A stretch of DNA of 64,000 bases from Flavisphingopyxis sp963800335 (GCA_963800335.1 CAWDAN010000002.1:186001-250000), one strand, 5' to 3'. Shown: positions 30,342-39,304, counted from the first letter of the stretch. Notes: a model not told the origin generated them from the sequence alone. Numbers and translations: made by a program.

Positions 30342-30682
30342 GTGAACCGACGATCGACGGCAGCTGCCATTGCGGCGCAATCACGATCCGTATCGCCCGT
30401 GCGCCGACATCGGTGTCCGAGTGCAACTGTTCGCTGTGCCGCAGGATCGGCGGATTGTGGCATTACCTGACGCCGGCGGAGGTTGCGGTCACGGGCGAGG
30501 CGAAGGGCTATGTCCAGGGCGACTGCATGCTGACCAACTGGCATTGCCCGACCTGCGGCTGCACGACGCACTGGACCGCGATCGATCCCGATTACGACCG
30601 GATGGCGGTCAACATGCGCATGTTCGCGCCCGAGATATGGGAAACCCTGCCGCGTGAGCAGGTCGATGGGGCGAGTTTCTAG
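30338..30682 (+). CDS. GFA-family zinc protein
   Basis: 114 residues with the cysteine pattern of the Gfa (glutathione-dependent formaldehyde-activating enzyme-like) family: GSCHCGAI, SECNCSLCRRIGG and WHCPTCGCTTHW. Members bind zinc; the specific substrate is unknown for most. It is translationally coupled to the sirtuin gene (ATGA). It converges on moeB with a 4-base overlap. Confidence 0.88.
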   Translation: MSEPTIDGSCHCGAITIRIARAPTSVSECNCSLCRRIGGLWHYLTPAEVAVTGEAKGYVQGDCMLTNWHCPTCGCTTHWTAIDPDYDRMAVNMRMFAPEIWETLPREQVDGASF

Positions 30683-31440
30683 CTTACCTTACCGCATGCT
30701 CTGCAATCGGCGTCCTTGGGGATGCGCATCGTGCGCATCGTCGGGGTGAGGCCGTCGAAAATGTGGAGCTTGCCCGCCTGTTCCTCGCCGAAGGGGACGA
30801 TCACGCGGATCGCTTCCATCGCCGCCCAGCTGCCCATCATGCCGCACAGCGCGCCGAGCACGCCGACTTCGGAGCAGCTGTCGCAATCGTCGGCATCGTG
30901 CGCATCACCGACAAAGCAGCGGTAGCAGGGCGCGCCTTCACGCCAGCCGGAAAAGGTGCCGATCTGGCCCTGGAACTGGCCGATCGCGGCAGAAACGAGC
31001 GGGATTTCGAGGCGCACGGTCGCGTCGGACACGACCAGCCGCGTGGCGAAATTGTCGCTTCCGTCGACGACGACGTCGGCGCCCGCCAGCAATGCATCGA
31101 CATTGTCGCGCATCACGCGCGTTTCGACGGGCATCAGCGCGACGCCGGGATTGATCCGCGCGATCGCCTTGGCCGCGCCGTCGACCTTGGGCGCGCCGAC
31201 CTCGGCGCTGTCGAACAGGATCTGGCGCTGCAGGTTGCTCAGCGAAATCGCGTCGTCGTCGATCACCGTCAGCCGACCGATCCCGGCAGCGGCAAGATAG
31301 AGCAGGACCGGGCCGCCGATGCCGCCCGCGCCGATCACGATGACATGCGCGCCCGTCAGCGCGACCTGGCCCGCGCCGCCGATCTCCTTGAGGACGATCT
31401 GGCGCGCGTAGCGATCGAGCTCGTCGTCGCTGAGCGGCAT
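30679..31440 (-). CDS. moeB: MoeB/ThiF-family adenylyltransferase
   Basis: 253 residues. It activates the C-terminus of a ubiquitin-like sulfur carrier (MoaD or ThiS). It has the nucleotide-binding GAGGIGGPVLLYLAAAG, NLQRQILF, GSDNFATR, and zinc ligands CYRCF and CRACG. The start overlaps the dut stop (ATGA), making it the last gene of the ccdAB-coaBC-dut operon. No rhodanese domain is present. Which sulfur carrier it serves cannot be told. Confidence 0.9.
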   Translation of the reverse strand: MPLSDDELDRYARQIVLKEIGGAGQVALTGAHVIVIGAGGIGGPVLLYLAAAGIGRLTVIDDDAISLSNLQRQILFDSAEVGAPKVDGAAKAIARINPGVALMPVETRVMRDNVDALLAGADVVVDGSDNFATRLVVSDATVRLEIPLVSAAIGQFQGQIGTFSGWREGAPCYRCFVGDAHDADDCDSCSEVGVLGALCGMMGSWAAMEAIRVIVPFGEEQAGKLHIFDGLTPTMRTMRIPKDADCRACGKVS

Positions 31441-31886
31441 CAGCGCCCCGTCGAGCCGAAGCCGTCCTTGCCGCGCTCGGTATCGGACAGTTGGTCGACT
31501 TCGTCCCATTGCGCCAGCGTGACCGGGGCCACGACCAGTTGCGCGATGCGGTCGCCGCGTTTCACCTCGAAATATTCCTCGCCGAGATTGGCGAGGATGA
31601 TCTTCACCTCGCCGCGATAGTCGCTGTCGATCGTGCCGGGCGTGTTGAGGCAGGTGATGCCATGCTCGATCGCGAGGCCCGAACGCGGGCGGACCTGGAT
31701 TTCGTAGCCTTCGGGGATCGCGACCGCGAAGCCGGTGCTGACCGCGTGGCGGCGGCCGGGCTTCAATGTCAGCGATTCGGCCGCGACGATGTCCATCCCG
31801 GCGGCCCCCGGCGTCTTGTATGCCGGCAGCGGCAGGTTACCACCGTTCGACAGGCGCTTGATTTTGACCATCACGTTATTCGCCAT
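31440..31886 (-). CDS. dut: dUTP diphosphatase
   Basis: About 148 residues, a trimeric dUTPase. All five motifs are visible: GAAGMDI, RPRSGLAIEHGI, GTIDSDYRGEV, GDRIAQLVV and the C-terminal KDGFGSTGR. I prefer the ATG at 31886 because GGGGAA precedes it; it overlaps the coaBC end by 11 bases. Confidence 0.95.
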   Translation of the reverse strand: MANNVMVKIKRLSNGGNLPLPAYKTPGAAGMDIVAAESLTLKPGRRHAVSTGFAVAIPEGYEIQVRPRSGLAIEHGITCLNTPGTIDSDYRGEVKIILANLGEEYFEVKRGDRIAQLVVAPVTLAQWDEVDQLSDTERGKDGFGSTGR

Positions 31887-33160
31887 CGCCGCGTTCCCCA
31901 TGTTTGTCGTCCCATGCCTGCGCCGCGCGCGCCACCAGCCGCCGCGCGACCTCGATCTTGGGAAGGCTGTCCCAGCTTTCGACGCCGTCGGGGGTGACGA
32001 GGTGGACCGCGTTGGTCGCGCCGCCCATCACGCTCTTGCCCTTGCCGCCCGAAACGTCGTTGGCGACGATCCAGTCGGCGCCTTTCTTCGTGCGCTTGGC
32101 CTGTGCGTGCTCGACGACGTTCTGCGTTTCGGCGGCAAAGCCGATCAGCAGCGAAGGGCGTCGATCCGAGGTCGCAAGGTTGGCCAATATGTCGGTGTTC
32201 TCGGTGAGCTCGAGCGGGGCAGGGCCCCCCATCCTTCTGGCCTGACTTCTTGATCTTCTGCGTATCGGCGCTGGCGGCGCGCCAGTCGGCGACCGCGGCG
32301 ACCATGAAGGCGATGTCGGCGGGCAGCGCGTCTTCGACCGCTTGCGCCATCTCCTCGGCGGTATCGACATCGATCCGGGTGACGCCCGCAGGTGTGGTCA
32401 AGTGCACCGGACCCGCGATCAGCGTGACGTCGGCGCCCGCCAGCGCGGCCTCGGCAGCGATCGCGAAGCCCTGCCGCCCCGACGATCGGTTGGCGATATA
32501 GCGCACCGGATCGATCGGCTCGTGCGTCGGTCCGGCGGTGACGAGGACGCGGCGACCGTGCAGCGGGCGATGCTCGCCGGGCGCGAAATCAGGCTGTCCG
32601 GCGAGCACGTCCTTGCCGCGATTGGCGAGCGCGTTCTCGATCTCGGCAAAGATCGCGGCGGGTTCGGGCAGGCGCCCGGGGCCGTATTCGCCGCACGCCA
32701 TCTCGCCCTCGTCGGGGTTGATGACATCAATGCCGTCGTGGCGCAGCTGCGCGACATTGCGCTGCGTCGCCGCGTGCTGCCACATGCGCACGTTCATCGC
32801 GGGCACCGCGAGCACCGGCGCGTCGGTCGCGAGCAGCAGCGTGGTGGCAAGGTCGTCGGCGTGCCCCGCCGCCATCTTGGCGATGAGGTCGGCGGTGGCG
32901 GGCGCAACGACGATCAGGTCGGCCTCGCGCGACAGCTGGATATGTCCCATCTCGACCTCATCCTTGAGGTCCCAGAGCGAGGTGAAGACCTCGTTTTCGG
33001 ACAAGGCGGCGAGCGTCATCGGCGTGACGAAATGCGATCCGCCCTCGGTCAGGACGCAGCGCACGCTCATCCCCGCCTTGCGGATCAGCCGGACGAGCTC
33101 GCACGCCTTGTAAGCGGCAATCCCGCCGCCGACGATCAGGAGGATGTGTCTATTGGTCAT
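31876..33160 (-). CDS. coaBC: Phosphopantothenoylcysteine synthetase/decarboxylase
   Basis: The bifunctional CoA-biosynthesis enzyme, about 428 residues. The N-terminal decarboxylase has VGGGIAAYKACELVR and the active-site PAMNVRMW; the C-terminal synthetase has AGPTHEPIDPVRYIANRSSG. One extra base in the C run near 32228 (GGGGGGCCC on the coding strand) shifts the frame; the tail continues GGPAPLELTENTDILANL. The gene is essential, so this is surely a sequence indel. The start overlaps the ccdB stop (ATGA). Confidence 0.95.
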
Positions 33161-33459
33161 CAATATCCCGTGAGCAGCATGTCGAGCGCGTTCATGATCG
33201 TTATATGCTGATCGTCGAGCGAAGTCGTTAACTCTCCGATTTCGCGCATTGGCACCGCTGCGGCGAATTGCGTCACCATGACCATCGGCGCACCTGCGAC
33301 CTCGAAGGTCGGATTGAGACGCTCGGCGGGATGCGGAGCGCGATCGGGCGGGAGCAGGGGAACGACGAAGCGGGTCGAGAGCTGGGACAGGATATCGGCC
33401 TGGCAGTCGAGCAGATAGCCCGGCTCGCCTGGCCGCTCGAATACGTCGAATCGCGCCAT
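33160..33459 (-). CDS. ccdB: CcdB-family toxin
   Basis: 99 residues. It begins ARFDVFERPGEPGYLLDCQA and has FVVPLLPPDRAP and the C-terminal typical of CcdB gyrase poisons. In characterised members the C-terminal Trp-Gly-Ile contacts gyrase; here the protein ends DMLLTGY, so the usual end is changed and gyrase targeting is uncertain. It is coupled to ccdA in front and to coaBC behind. Confidence 0.9.
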   Translation of the reverse strand: MARFDVFERPGEPGYLLDCQADILSQLSTRFVVPLLPPDRAPHPAERLNPTFEVAGAPMVMVTQFAAAVPMREIGELTTSLDDQHITIMNALDMLLTGY

Positions 33460-33698
33460 CAGAACTGGCGGTGCCGTGCCAGCGGAAGCCCGTTCTGCGC
33501 GACAAAATCGTTCGAAGATTCGATCGCGTCGCGATTGGCCGCCAACCAGGCTTCGGCGGTCGTTGCCCGGATGCTTTGCTCAAGCCCGGCTTCGCACGCT
33601 TGCGAGATGTTGATGCCCAGCTCCTTGGCCTTGACGATCAAATCCGCATTCAGCGAGACGTTGGTGGCGCGCTTCATGGCGCCCGATACGCGCGACAT
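33459..33698 (-). CDS. ccdA: CcdA-family antitoxin
   Basis: 79 residues. The N-terminal ribbon-helix-helix DNA-binding part reads KRATNVSLNADLIVKAKELG, then INISQACEAGLEQ, and the C-terminal toxin-binding tail ends DFVAQNGLPLARHRQF, matching the CcdA pattern. A start at the internal ATG (33677) is possible. It precedes ccdB with a one-base overlap and has a perfect palindrome in its promoter. Confidence 0.9.
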   Translation of the reverse strand: MSRVSGAMKRATNVSLNADLIVKAKELGINISQACEAGLEQSIRATTAEAWLAANRDAIESSNDFVAQNGLPLARHRQF

Positions 33699-33719
33699 CT
33701 CTGCTTGGTGCTATGGTTC

Positions 33720-33757
33720 ATGCGCATATCATATGCGCATTATCGTTCGCGCGTCAA
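33720..33757 (-). promoter_or_regulatory. ccdA promoter with palindromic operator
   Basis: A perfect 21-bp inverted repeat (ATGCGCATAT-C-ATATGCGCAT) at 33720-33740. On the minus strand a -35 TTGACG (33752-33757) and a -10 TATGAT (33828-equivalent position 33728-33733) with an 18-base spacer place the -10 inside the palindrome. CcdA-type antitoxins repress their own operon, so this is the expected operator. Confidence 0.75.
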
Positions 33758-33771
33758 ACGCGGCACTACGC

Positions 33772-35319
33772 TCAATAGATCAGCATAGCCCACATGCCTG
33801 CGCCGCCTGCCGCGGCAGCGAGGATCGCGACCGCCGCATAGCCCAGCCACGGGCGCCGGCGCCGCTCCCAGATGATCGGGATCGTCGGGATCGGCGGCGG
33901 GGGCGGGGCGGCGCCCTTGGCGGGGAAGGCGTCCTCGATTCGACGGACGAGGTCGGGCAGGCGGCGCAGCGTGCGCACATTCTCGACGATCTTGTCGGCG
34001 AGCTGCGCCTCGGGGCCGAGTTCGGTGCGCATCCATTCCTGGATGAAGGGCCCCGACGTGTCCCACATGTTGATATCGGGATCGAGCCCGGTGGCGACGC
34101 CTTCGACCATCACCATCGTCTTTTGCAGCAGGAGCAGGTGCGGCTGCGTCTGCATGTCGAAATCGCGCGTGATCGCGAACAGCCCGTCGAGCATCTGGCC
34201 GACGCTGAGCTCGCTGACGGGCTTGCCGCGCATCGGCTCGCCGACCGCGCGCAGCGCAGTCGCGAACTCGGCGACATTGTGGTGCGCGGGGACATATTGC
34301 GCCTCGAAATGGATTTCGGCGACGCGGCGGTAGTTGCCGGTGATGAGGCCGTAGAGGATCTCGGCGAGCCAGGTCCGCGCGCGTCGGTCGATCCGTCCCA
34401 TGATGCCGAAATCGATCGCCGCGATCTTGCCGTCGGGACAGACGAACAAATTGCCCTGGTGCATGTCGGCGTGGAAGAATCCTTCCGAAATCGCCTGGCG
34501 CAGGAAGGCGTTGACCAGCCGTCCGGCGATTCCCTTGACGTCGTGGCCCGCGGCGATCAGCGCGTCGCGGTCGGAGATCTTGATCCCGTCGATCCACTCC
34601 ATCGTCATGACCGAACGCGAAGTGCGGTCCCAATCGATCGCAGGGACGATGTAATCGGGCGTCGCGACCATCGATTCGGCCAGTTCGGATGCAGACGCCG
34701 CCTCGCGCCGCAGGTCGACCTCGCGCATCGTCCAGCGTTTGAAATTGGCGATGACGAGCGCGGGGCGCAGGCGATGCGCTTCGCCGCCCATCGCCTCGAC
34801 ATGTGCCGCGGCCCATTCATAGGTCTCGATATCGGCGGCGAGCTTGGTCGCGATGCCCGGACGGACGACCTTGATCGCGACTTCGCGGCCGTCGGTGGTG
34901 ATGCCGCGATGGACCTGCGCGATCGACGCCGCGGCGACGGGCACCGGGTCGATCGAGGCGAACAGGTTCGCAATCGGCTGGCCGAGGCCGCGCTCGATCT
35001 GCGGCTCGATGTCCGAATAGGGCAGCGGCGGCAGGCTGTCCTGCAGCGTCAGCAGGTTGCGCGCGGCGACTTCGCCGACAAGGTCGGGGCGCGTTGCGAG
35101 CGTCTGGCCGAGCTTGATCGCGGCGGGGCCGATCTCCTGGAAGGCGGCGGCGTAATCGGGCTCGCGCGGCTGGATCGTACCGAAGCGCGCAATGCGGATC
35201 AGCCGCGCGACCGGCGGCGGCGTCAGCGGATCGCGCTCGATCCCGCGCAGCGCGCCGTGACGGGCGAGCGTGCGGCCCCATTTGAGAAGTCGCCAAAGGT
35301 GGGTTCTGGGCCGTGCCAT
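33772..35319 (-). CDS. ubiB: UbiB-family protein kinase-like protein
   Basis: 515 residues, required for ubiquinone biosynthesis. It shows the family's KxGQ motif (AIKLGQTLATRPDL), the Ala-rich loop AAASIAQVH, and the kinase-like catalytic motifs HADMHQGNLFV and AAIDFGIMG. Two C-terminal hydrophobic segments anchor it in the membrane. It follows ubiE by 9 bases and is probably cotranscribed. The frame is intact. Confidence 0.95.
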   Translation of the reverse strand: MARPRTHLWRLLKWGRTLARHGALRGIERDPLTPPPVARLIRIARFGTIQPREPDYAAAFQEIGPAAIKLGQTLATRPDLVGEVAARNLLTLQDSLPPLPYSDIEPQIERGLGQPIANLFASIDPVPVAAASIAQVHRGITTDGREVAIKVVRPGIATKLAADIETYEWAAAHVEAMGGEAHRLRPALVIANFKRWTMREVDLRREAASASELAESMVATPDYIVPAIDWDRTSRSVMTMEWIDGIKISDRDALIAAGHDVKGIAGRLVNAFLRQAISEGFFHADMHQGNLFVCPDGKIAAIDFGIMGRIDRRARTWLAEILYGLITGNYRRVAEIHFEAQYVPAHHNVAEFATALRAVGEPMRGKPVSELSVGQMLDGLFAITRDFDMQTQPHLLLLQKTMVMVEGVATGLDPDINMWDTSGPFIQEWMRTELGPEAQLADKIVENVRTLRRLPDLVRRIEDAFPAKGAAPPPPPIPTIPIIWERRRRPWLGYAAVAILAAAAGGAGMWAMLIY

Positions 35320-35328
35320 GAAGTTCGC

Positions 35329-36060
35329 TCAGACCTTCCAGCCGCTGTGGATCGCGACGAGCCCGCCGAGCATCGGTTCGACCTTGGTGCGGACGAAGCC
35401 CGCCTCGGCGATCATCGCCTCGAAGCGCGCCATGTCGGGAAAGCGGCGGATCGATTCGACCAGATAGCGATAGCTGTCCTCGTCGTCGGCGATCCATTTG
35501 CCGAGCTGCGGGACGAGCTTGTGCGAATAGGCGTCGTAGACCTCGCCGAAACCCGGCCACAGCGTGGTCGAGAATTCGAGGCAGAAGAACCGCCCGCCAT
35601 AGCGCAATACGCGGTGCGCCTCGGCGAGCGCGGCGGGAATGTCGGTGACGTTGCGGATGCCGAAGGCGATCGTATAGGCGTCGAACATCGCCGCATCGAA
35701 GCTCAGCGTTTCGGCATTCTGCTCGGTCCAGACGAGCCCGGTCTGCGCCCGGTCGGCGGCGCGTTCCATGCCGACGGCGAGCATGTCGGGATTGATGTCG
35801 GCAACGGTGACGCTGGCACCGAGATCGGCCATGCGAAAGGCGATGTCGCCGGTGCCGCCAGCCATATCGAGGATGTCCTCGCCGGCGCGCGGCTTGACCC
35901 GGCGGACGAAGCGGTTCTTCCACAATCGGTGCATGCCGCCCGACATGGCATCGTTCATGACGTCGTAGCGACGCGCGACATTGGAGAACACGCCGCCGAC
36001 GCGGCGCGTTTTCTCTGCGGGATCGACCTCTTGATAGCCGAAAGATACGGTGTCGTTCAT
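35329..36060 (-). CDS. ubiE: UbiE C-methyltransferase
   Basis: 243 residues, the demethyl-menaquinone/2-methoxy-benzoquinol methyltransferase. It has YDVMNDAMSGGMHRLWK, the SAM motif DMAGGTGDIAFRMADLG and FGIRNVTDIPAAL. I chose the ATG at 36060; the longer upstream reading is antisense to mutM. It is divergent from mutM with an 80-base gap. Confidence 0.95.
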   Translation of the reverse strand: MNDTVSFGYQEVDPAEKTRRVGGVFSNVARRYDVMNDAMSGGMHRLWKNRFVRRVKPRAGEDILDMAGGTGDIAFRMADLGASVTVADINPDMLAVGMERAADRAQTGLVWTEQNAETLSFDAAMFDAYTIAFGIRNVTDIPAALAEAHRVLRYGGRFFCLEFSTTLWPGFGEVYDAYSHKLVPQLGKWIADDEDSYRYLVESIRRFPDMARFEAMIAEAGFVRTKVEPMLGGLVAIHSGWKV

Positions 36061-36140
36061 GGCATGCGCCTTAGCCGCTGGCGCGGCGCGCGCAAAGGCC
36101 ATGGTTGCAAGTCGTGTGCGCCGCGCACATCTCCTCCGCC

Positions 36141-36957
36141 ATGCCAGAGCTTCCCGAAGTCGAAACCACCGTCCGCGGCCTGATGCCCGTCCTCGAGGGG
36201 CAGCGCCTCGCGCGGATCGAACTCCACCGCGAAGGGTTGCGCCGCCCGTTTCCGCAAGGGTTCGTCCAGCGACTGACCGGCGCAACGGTGACTGGCCTTT
36301 CGCGGCGCGCCAAATACGGGCTGATCCACACAAATCGCGATTGCGCGATGATCTTCCATCTCGGCATGTCGGGACGCTGGCGAGTCGATCCAGACACACT
36401 CGAAAAGCACGACCACCTCGTCCTGACGACGGGCGAGGGGCGGCGGGTCGCGCTCAACGATCCGCGTCGATTCGGTTCGGTCGACCTCGTCGACGGCGAT
36501 CCCGCGGTCGACCTTCGCCGGCTTTGTCGGTCTCGGCCCCGAACCCTTGTCCGATGCCTTCGACCCGGCGGCGCTTGCGGTCGCGCTGGCGGGCCGCAAG
36601 GCGCCGATCAAGCCGCTGCTGCTCGACCAGCGAATCGTCGCGGGCCTCGGCAATATCTACGTCTGCGAAGCGCTCAACATTGCGCGCATCCATCCCGGCC
36701 GCGCCGCCGGATCGATCTCGCAGGCGCGGCTCGAACGGCTCGTTGCCGCGATCAAGGCGGTGCTGCTCGACGCGATCGCGGCGGGCGGCTCGAGCCTGCG
36801 CGATTTTGCCGCGCCCGACGGACAATTGGGCTATTTCAAGAAGAGCTTCCGCGTCTATGGCCGCGAGGGCGAGGTCTGCCCGTGCGGTGAGGGGCGCGTC
36901 CGCCGCCGCGTCGACGGCGGCCGCTCGACCTTTTACTGCGCCAGTTGCCAGCGGTGA
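36141..36957 (+). CDS. mutM: Formamidopyrimidine-DNA glycosylase
   Basis: About 272 residues, excises 8-oxoguanine and formamidopyrimidines. The N-terminus MPELPEVETTVRGL supplies the catalytic Pro and Glu; RRAKYGL has the conserved Lys; GLGNIYVCEAL is the H2TH region; and the C-terminal zinc finger is CPCGEG...FYCASCQR. A frameshift near 36505 separates the two halves, which join at FAGFVGLGPEPLS. Its stop lies directly before the rpsT -35 box. Confidence 0.93.
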
Positions 36958-36958
36958 G

Positions 36959-36987
36959 TTGACCGCGCGCGCGGTTAGCCTTATATG
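36959..36987 (+). promoter_or_regulatory. rpsT promoter
   Basis: TTGACC (36959-36964), 17-base spacer, TATATG (36982-36987). The predicted start point is about 36994, so the leader begins just before the hairpin at 37001. Confidence 0.7.
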
Positions 36988-37000
36988 CCGCCTCCGAAGA

Positions 37001-37033
37001 GGGCCGGGACGTGATTCCGGGCCCCATTTTTTT
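37001..37033 (+). terminator. Terminator-like hairpin in the rpsT leader
   Basis: GGGCCGGG and CCGGGCCC form a GC stem with one bulge and a short loop, followed by a run of seven Ts (37027-37033). It lies between the predicted rpsT start point and the rpsT ATG, only 28 bases before the ATG, too near for a promoter downstream. It may be an attenuator or a 5' stabilising structure; it could instead terminate mutM read-through. Confidence 0.6.
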
Positions 37034-37061
37034 AAAGAACAACCCGAAGGTTCCCTGACGC

Positions 37062-37322
37062 ATGGCCAATACGCCGCAAGCCAAGAAACGTATCCGCCGC
37101 AACAATGCGCGCGCCGTAGTCAACGGAGCGCGTACCTCGCGCATCCGCACGCTCGTCAAGAAGGTCGAAGCCGCAGCGCTCGCCGGTGACAAGGCCGCGG
37201 CCAGCAAATCATTGAAGGCGGTTCAGCCCGAAATGGCCAAGGGCGTCGCCAAGGGCGTGCTCCACAAGAACACCGCAGCGCGCAAGTTCTCGCGCCTGAC
37301 CAAGCGCGTCGCCGCGCTGTAG
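37062..37322 (+). CDS. rpsT: 30S ribosomal protein S20
   Basis: 86 residues. It begins MANTPQAKKRIRRNNARAVV and ends FSRLTKRVAAL, with the very basic helical composition of S20. GAAGGTTCC precedes the ATG. It is monocistronic, between the leader hairpin and a strong terminator, and sits upstream of dnaA as in many alphaproteobacteria. Confidence 0.97.
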   Translation: MANTPQAKKRIRRNNARAVVNGARTSRIRTLVKKVEAAALAGDKAAASKSLKAVQPEMAKGVAKGVLHKNTAARKFSRLTKRVAAL

Positions 37323-37362
37323 AATTTTCGTGCCGGCGCTGCCGGTCGATCAGCGATACCAG

Positions 37363-37390
37363 ATGGCCTGCCGGTTCGGCGGGCCATTTT
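37363..37390 (+). terminator. rpsT terminator
   Basis: An 11-bp stem (ATGGCCTGCCG/CGGCGGGCCAT with one T-G pair) and a GTT loop followed by TTTT, 41 bases after the rpsT stop. Confidence 0.85.
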
Positions 37391-37827
37391 GCTGTGCGGG
37401 CTCGGGCGTGACGCGCGAACACTGCAATCGCCCGGTCGGGTTCAATATGGTGCAATGACGCTAGGTCCGCGATTCGCCCGCAGGCAAATAGGCTGGCGGC
37501 AAGATAAATATAACAAAACCAATGCATTAATAGGTCGCTAACGCTTTTCTCCAGCGCGTCGTGAGTCAAGGCGGTTTATTTCAGTTTTTTTGCAGTCGTC
37601 GGGTTGATCGACTCGGGTACGACTGCCTAGACATGTGTTTCGACCCGTGGCTGTCGCTGCTGGTGTCCTGAAAAAATCGAATTCTCGTGCCGGAAACCGC
37701 TTTTTCCGAAGACGGGATTTTTGCGGCCTGGGTGGGCGGCATGTTTCGGGTCCTGGCGACGTTCATAGGGTCGGCGCACGCTCAACAGGGCGGCGTTGCG
37801 GGTGGTCGTGTGAAAAGGTGGGGTGGT
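37391..37827 (+). other. Gene-free region upstream of dnaA
   Basis: About 440 bases. An AT-rich patch lies at 37500-37535. A 7-bp inverted repeat (CAGTCGT...ACGACTG, 37593-37625) with a 19-base loop surrounds GTTGATCGAC. I see no TTATCCACA-type DnaA boxes, so there is no sequence support for an origin here. A promoter for dnaA probably lies near 37600-37630 but is not clear. Confidence 0.5.
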
Positions 37828-39225
37828 ATGGCGCAGGATGGGGGCGATGACACAGCGTTGGCGATGACGCCCGATGCTGCGGCGTGGACTGCGATTGCTG
37901 CCGGCCTGCGCAAGGACCTCGGCGCGCGCGCCTTTGATCACTGGCTGAAACCCGTAAGCTTTGGCGACTATTGCGCGGTGACGGGGACGTTGACGCTGCA
38001 TGCGCCGACGCATTTTTCCGCCAGCTGGATCTCCGAACGCTTTCTCGATCGCCTGCAACTCGCGTGGAAGACGCGCTGCTCCGTCCAGGCGGTCCGCGTC
38101 ATCGCCGATCCCGAGCGCGCCGCGATCCAGCCGACGACGCTGTTCGCCAACGATGCCGCGACGGGCGATGCTCCGGCCGAAGCCGTCCGCACGCTGCCGC
38201 TGCCGACGCTCGACGAACGGCTGACCTTCGACAATTTCATCGCCGGCCCGTCGAACGTCCTTGCCCGCGGTGCGGCGATCCGCATGGCGGCGGCAGAGAG
38301 CCCCGAATTCAACCCGCTCTACCTTCGCTCGGCCACGGGCCAGGGCAAGACGCACCTGCTCCACGCGATGGGCCATGCGCACCTGCGTGTCGCGCCCAAC
38401 GCCAATGTCGTCATCATGTCGGCCGAAAAGTTCATGCTCGAATTCGTCCATGCGATTCGGTCGAACGACATGCTCGCGATGAAGGCGCGGCTGCGCGTCG
38501 CCGACCTGCTGATGATCGACGATCTCCAGTTCATCGTCGGCAAGGGCGCCTCGACGCAGGAAGAACTGCTCCACACGATCGATTACATCCTGACCGCGGG
38601 CAAGCGGCTGGTGGTCGCCGCCGACCGCAGCCCGCACATGCTCGACGGGATCGATCCGCGGCTGTTGTCGCGCCTGTCGGGCGGCCTCGTCGCAGAGATC
38701 GACGCACCCTCGTTCGAGCTGCGCAAGGCGATCCTCGAACATCGGCGCGACTCGGTCCACCGTGTCGCGGTGCCCGACGATGTCGTCGACTTCCTCGCAC
38801 GCAACTTCACGCGCAACATCCGCGAACTGGAGGGCGCGCTCAACAAGCTCGTCGCCTTCGCCTCGCTGACCGGCACCGACATCACGCTCGACCTTGCGCG
38901 CGACCGGCTCGCCGAGACGCTGCGCGGCGCGCGCGCGCGCATTTCGATCGACGATATCCAGCAGGCCGTCTGCGCGCATTTCAAGCTCGACCGGATCGAG
39001 ATGAGTTCTAAGCGCCGGACGCGCGTCGTCGCCCGGCCGCGCCAGATCGCGATGTACCTCGCCAAGACGCTGACCCCGCGCTCGTATCCCGAGATCGGGC
39101 GCAAGTTCGGCGGGCGCGATCATTCGACCGTCATCCATGCTTTTCGCACGATCGATGCGATGCGCCAGCGCGACCCCGATATCGACGCCGATATCGCGCG
39201 CATTCGCCGCGCGCTCGAAAGCTAG
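37828..39225 (+). CDS. dnaA: Chromosomal replication initiator DnaA
   Basis: 465 residues. The N-terminal helicase-loading domain has RAFDHWLKPVSFGDY; AAA+ Walker A is ATGQGKTHLLHAMGHA; Walker B LLMIDDLQF; and the DNA-binding helix-turn-helix signature is KFGGRDHSTVIHAFRTI. I chose the ATG at 37828 with a GGTGGGG ribosome site; the frame stays open upstream but that part lacks family similarity. The frame is intact. Confidence 0.95.
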   Translation: MAQDGGDDTALAMTPDAAAWTAIAAGLRKDLGARAFDHWLKPVSFGDYCAVTGTLTLHAPTHFSASWISERFLDRLQLAWKTRCSVQAVRVIADPERAAIQPTTLFANDAATGDAPAEAVRTLPLPTLDERLTFDNFIAGPSNVLARGAAIRMAAAESPEFNPLYLRSATGQGKTHLLHAMGHAHLRVAPNANVVIMSAEKFMLEFVHAIRSNDMLAMKARLRVADLLMIDDLQFIVGKGASTQEELLHTIDYILTAGKRLVVAADRSPHMLDGIDPRLLSRLSGGLVAEIDAPSFELRKAILEHRRDSVHRVAVPDDVVDFLARNFTRNIRELEGALNKLVAFASLTGTDITLDLARDRLAETLRGARARISIDDIQQAVCAHFKLDRIEMSSKRRTRVVARPRQIAMYLAKTLTPRSYPEIGRKFGGRDHSTVIHAFRTIDAMRQRDPDIDADIARIRRALES

Positions 39226-39250
39226 ATCGAGATTGCCGGGGGGCAAGGAA

Positions 39251-39284
39251 AAGCCCGGCGTCCCCATCGGACGCCGGGCTTTTT
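39251..39284. terminator. Bidirectional terminator between dnaA and DUF4136 gene
   Basis: A perfect 13-bp stem (AAGCCCGGCGTCC/GGACGCCGGGCTT) with a 5-base loop, TTTTT on the plus side and AAAA before it, so it can work for both converging genes. Confidence 0.9.
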
Positions 39285-39304
39285 CGTTGTTCTGGTTCAG
39301 GCGG

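Noticed and set aside
33268..36183. A 971-codon plus-strand frame over ccdB, ubiB and ubiE
   Set aside because: Antisense shadow. Composition is that of reversed GC-rich codons, and all minus-strand genes match known families.
37391..37827. Chromosome origin upstream of dnaA
   Set aside because: AT-rich patch is small and I see no DnaA-box cluster. The origin is not always next to dnaA in alphaproteobacteria.
37687..37827. N-terminal extension of dnaA
   Set aside because: The frame is open but has no similarity to DnaA and no good ribosome site; the ATG at 37828 matches family length.
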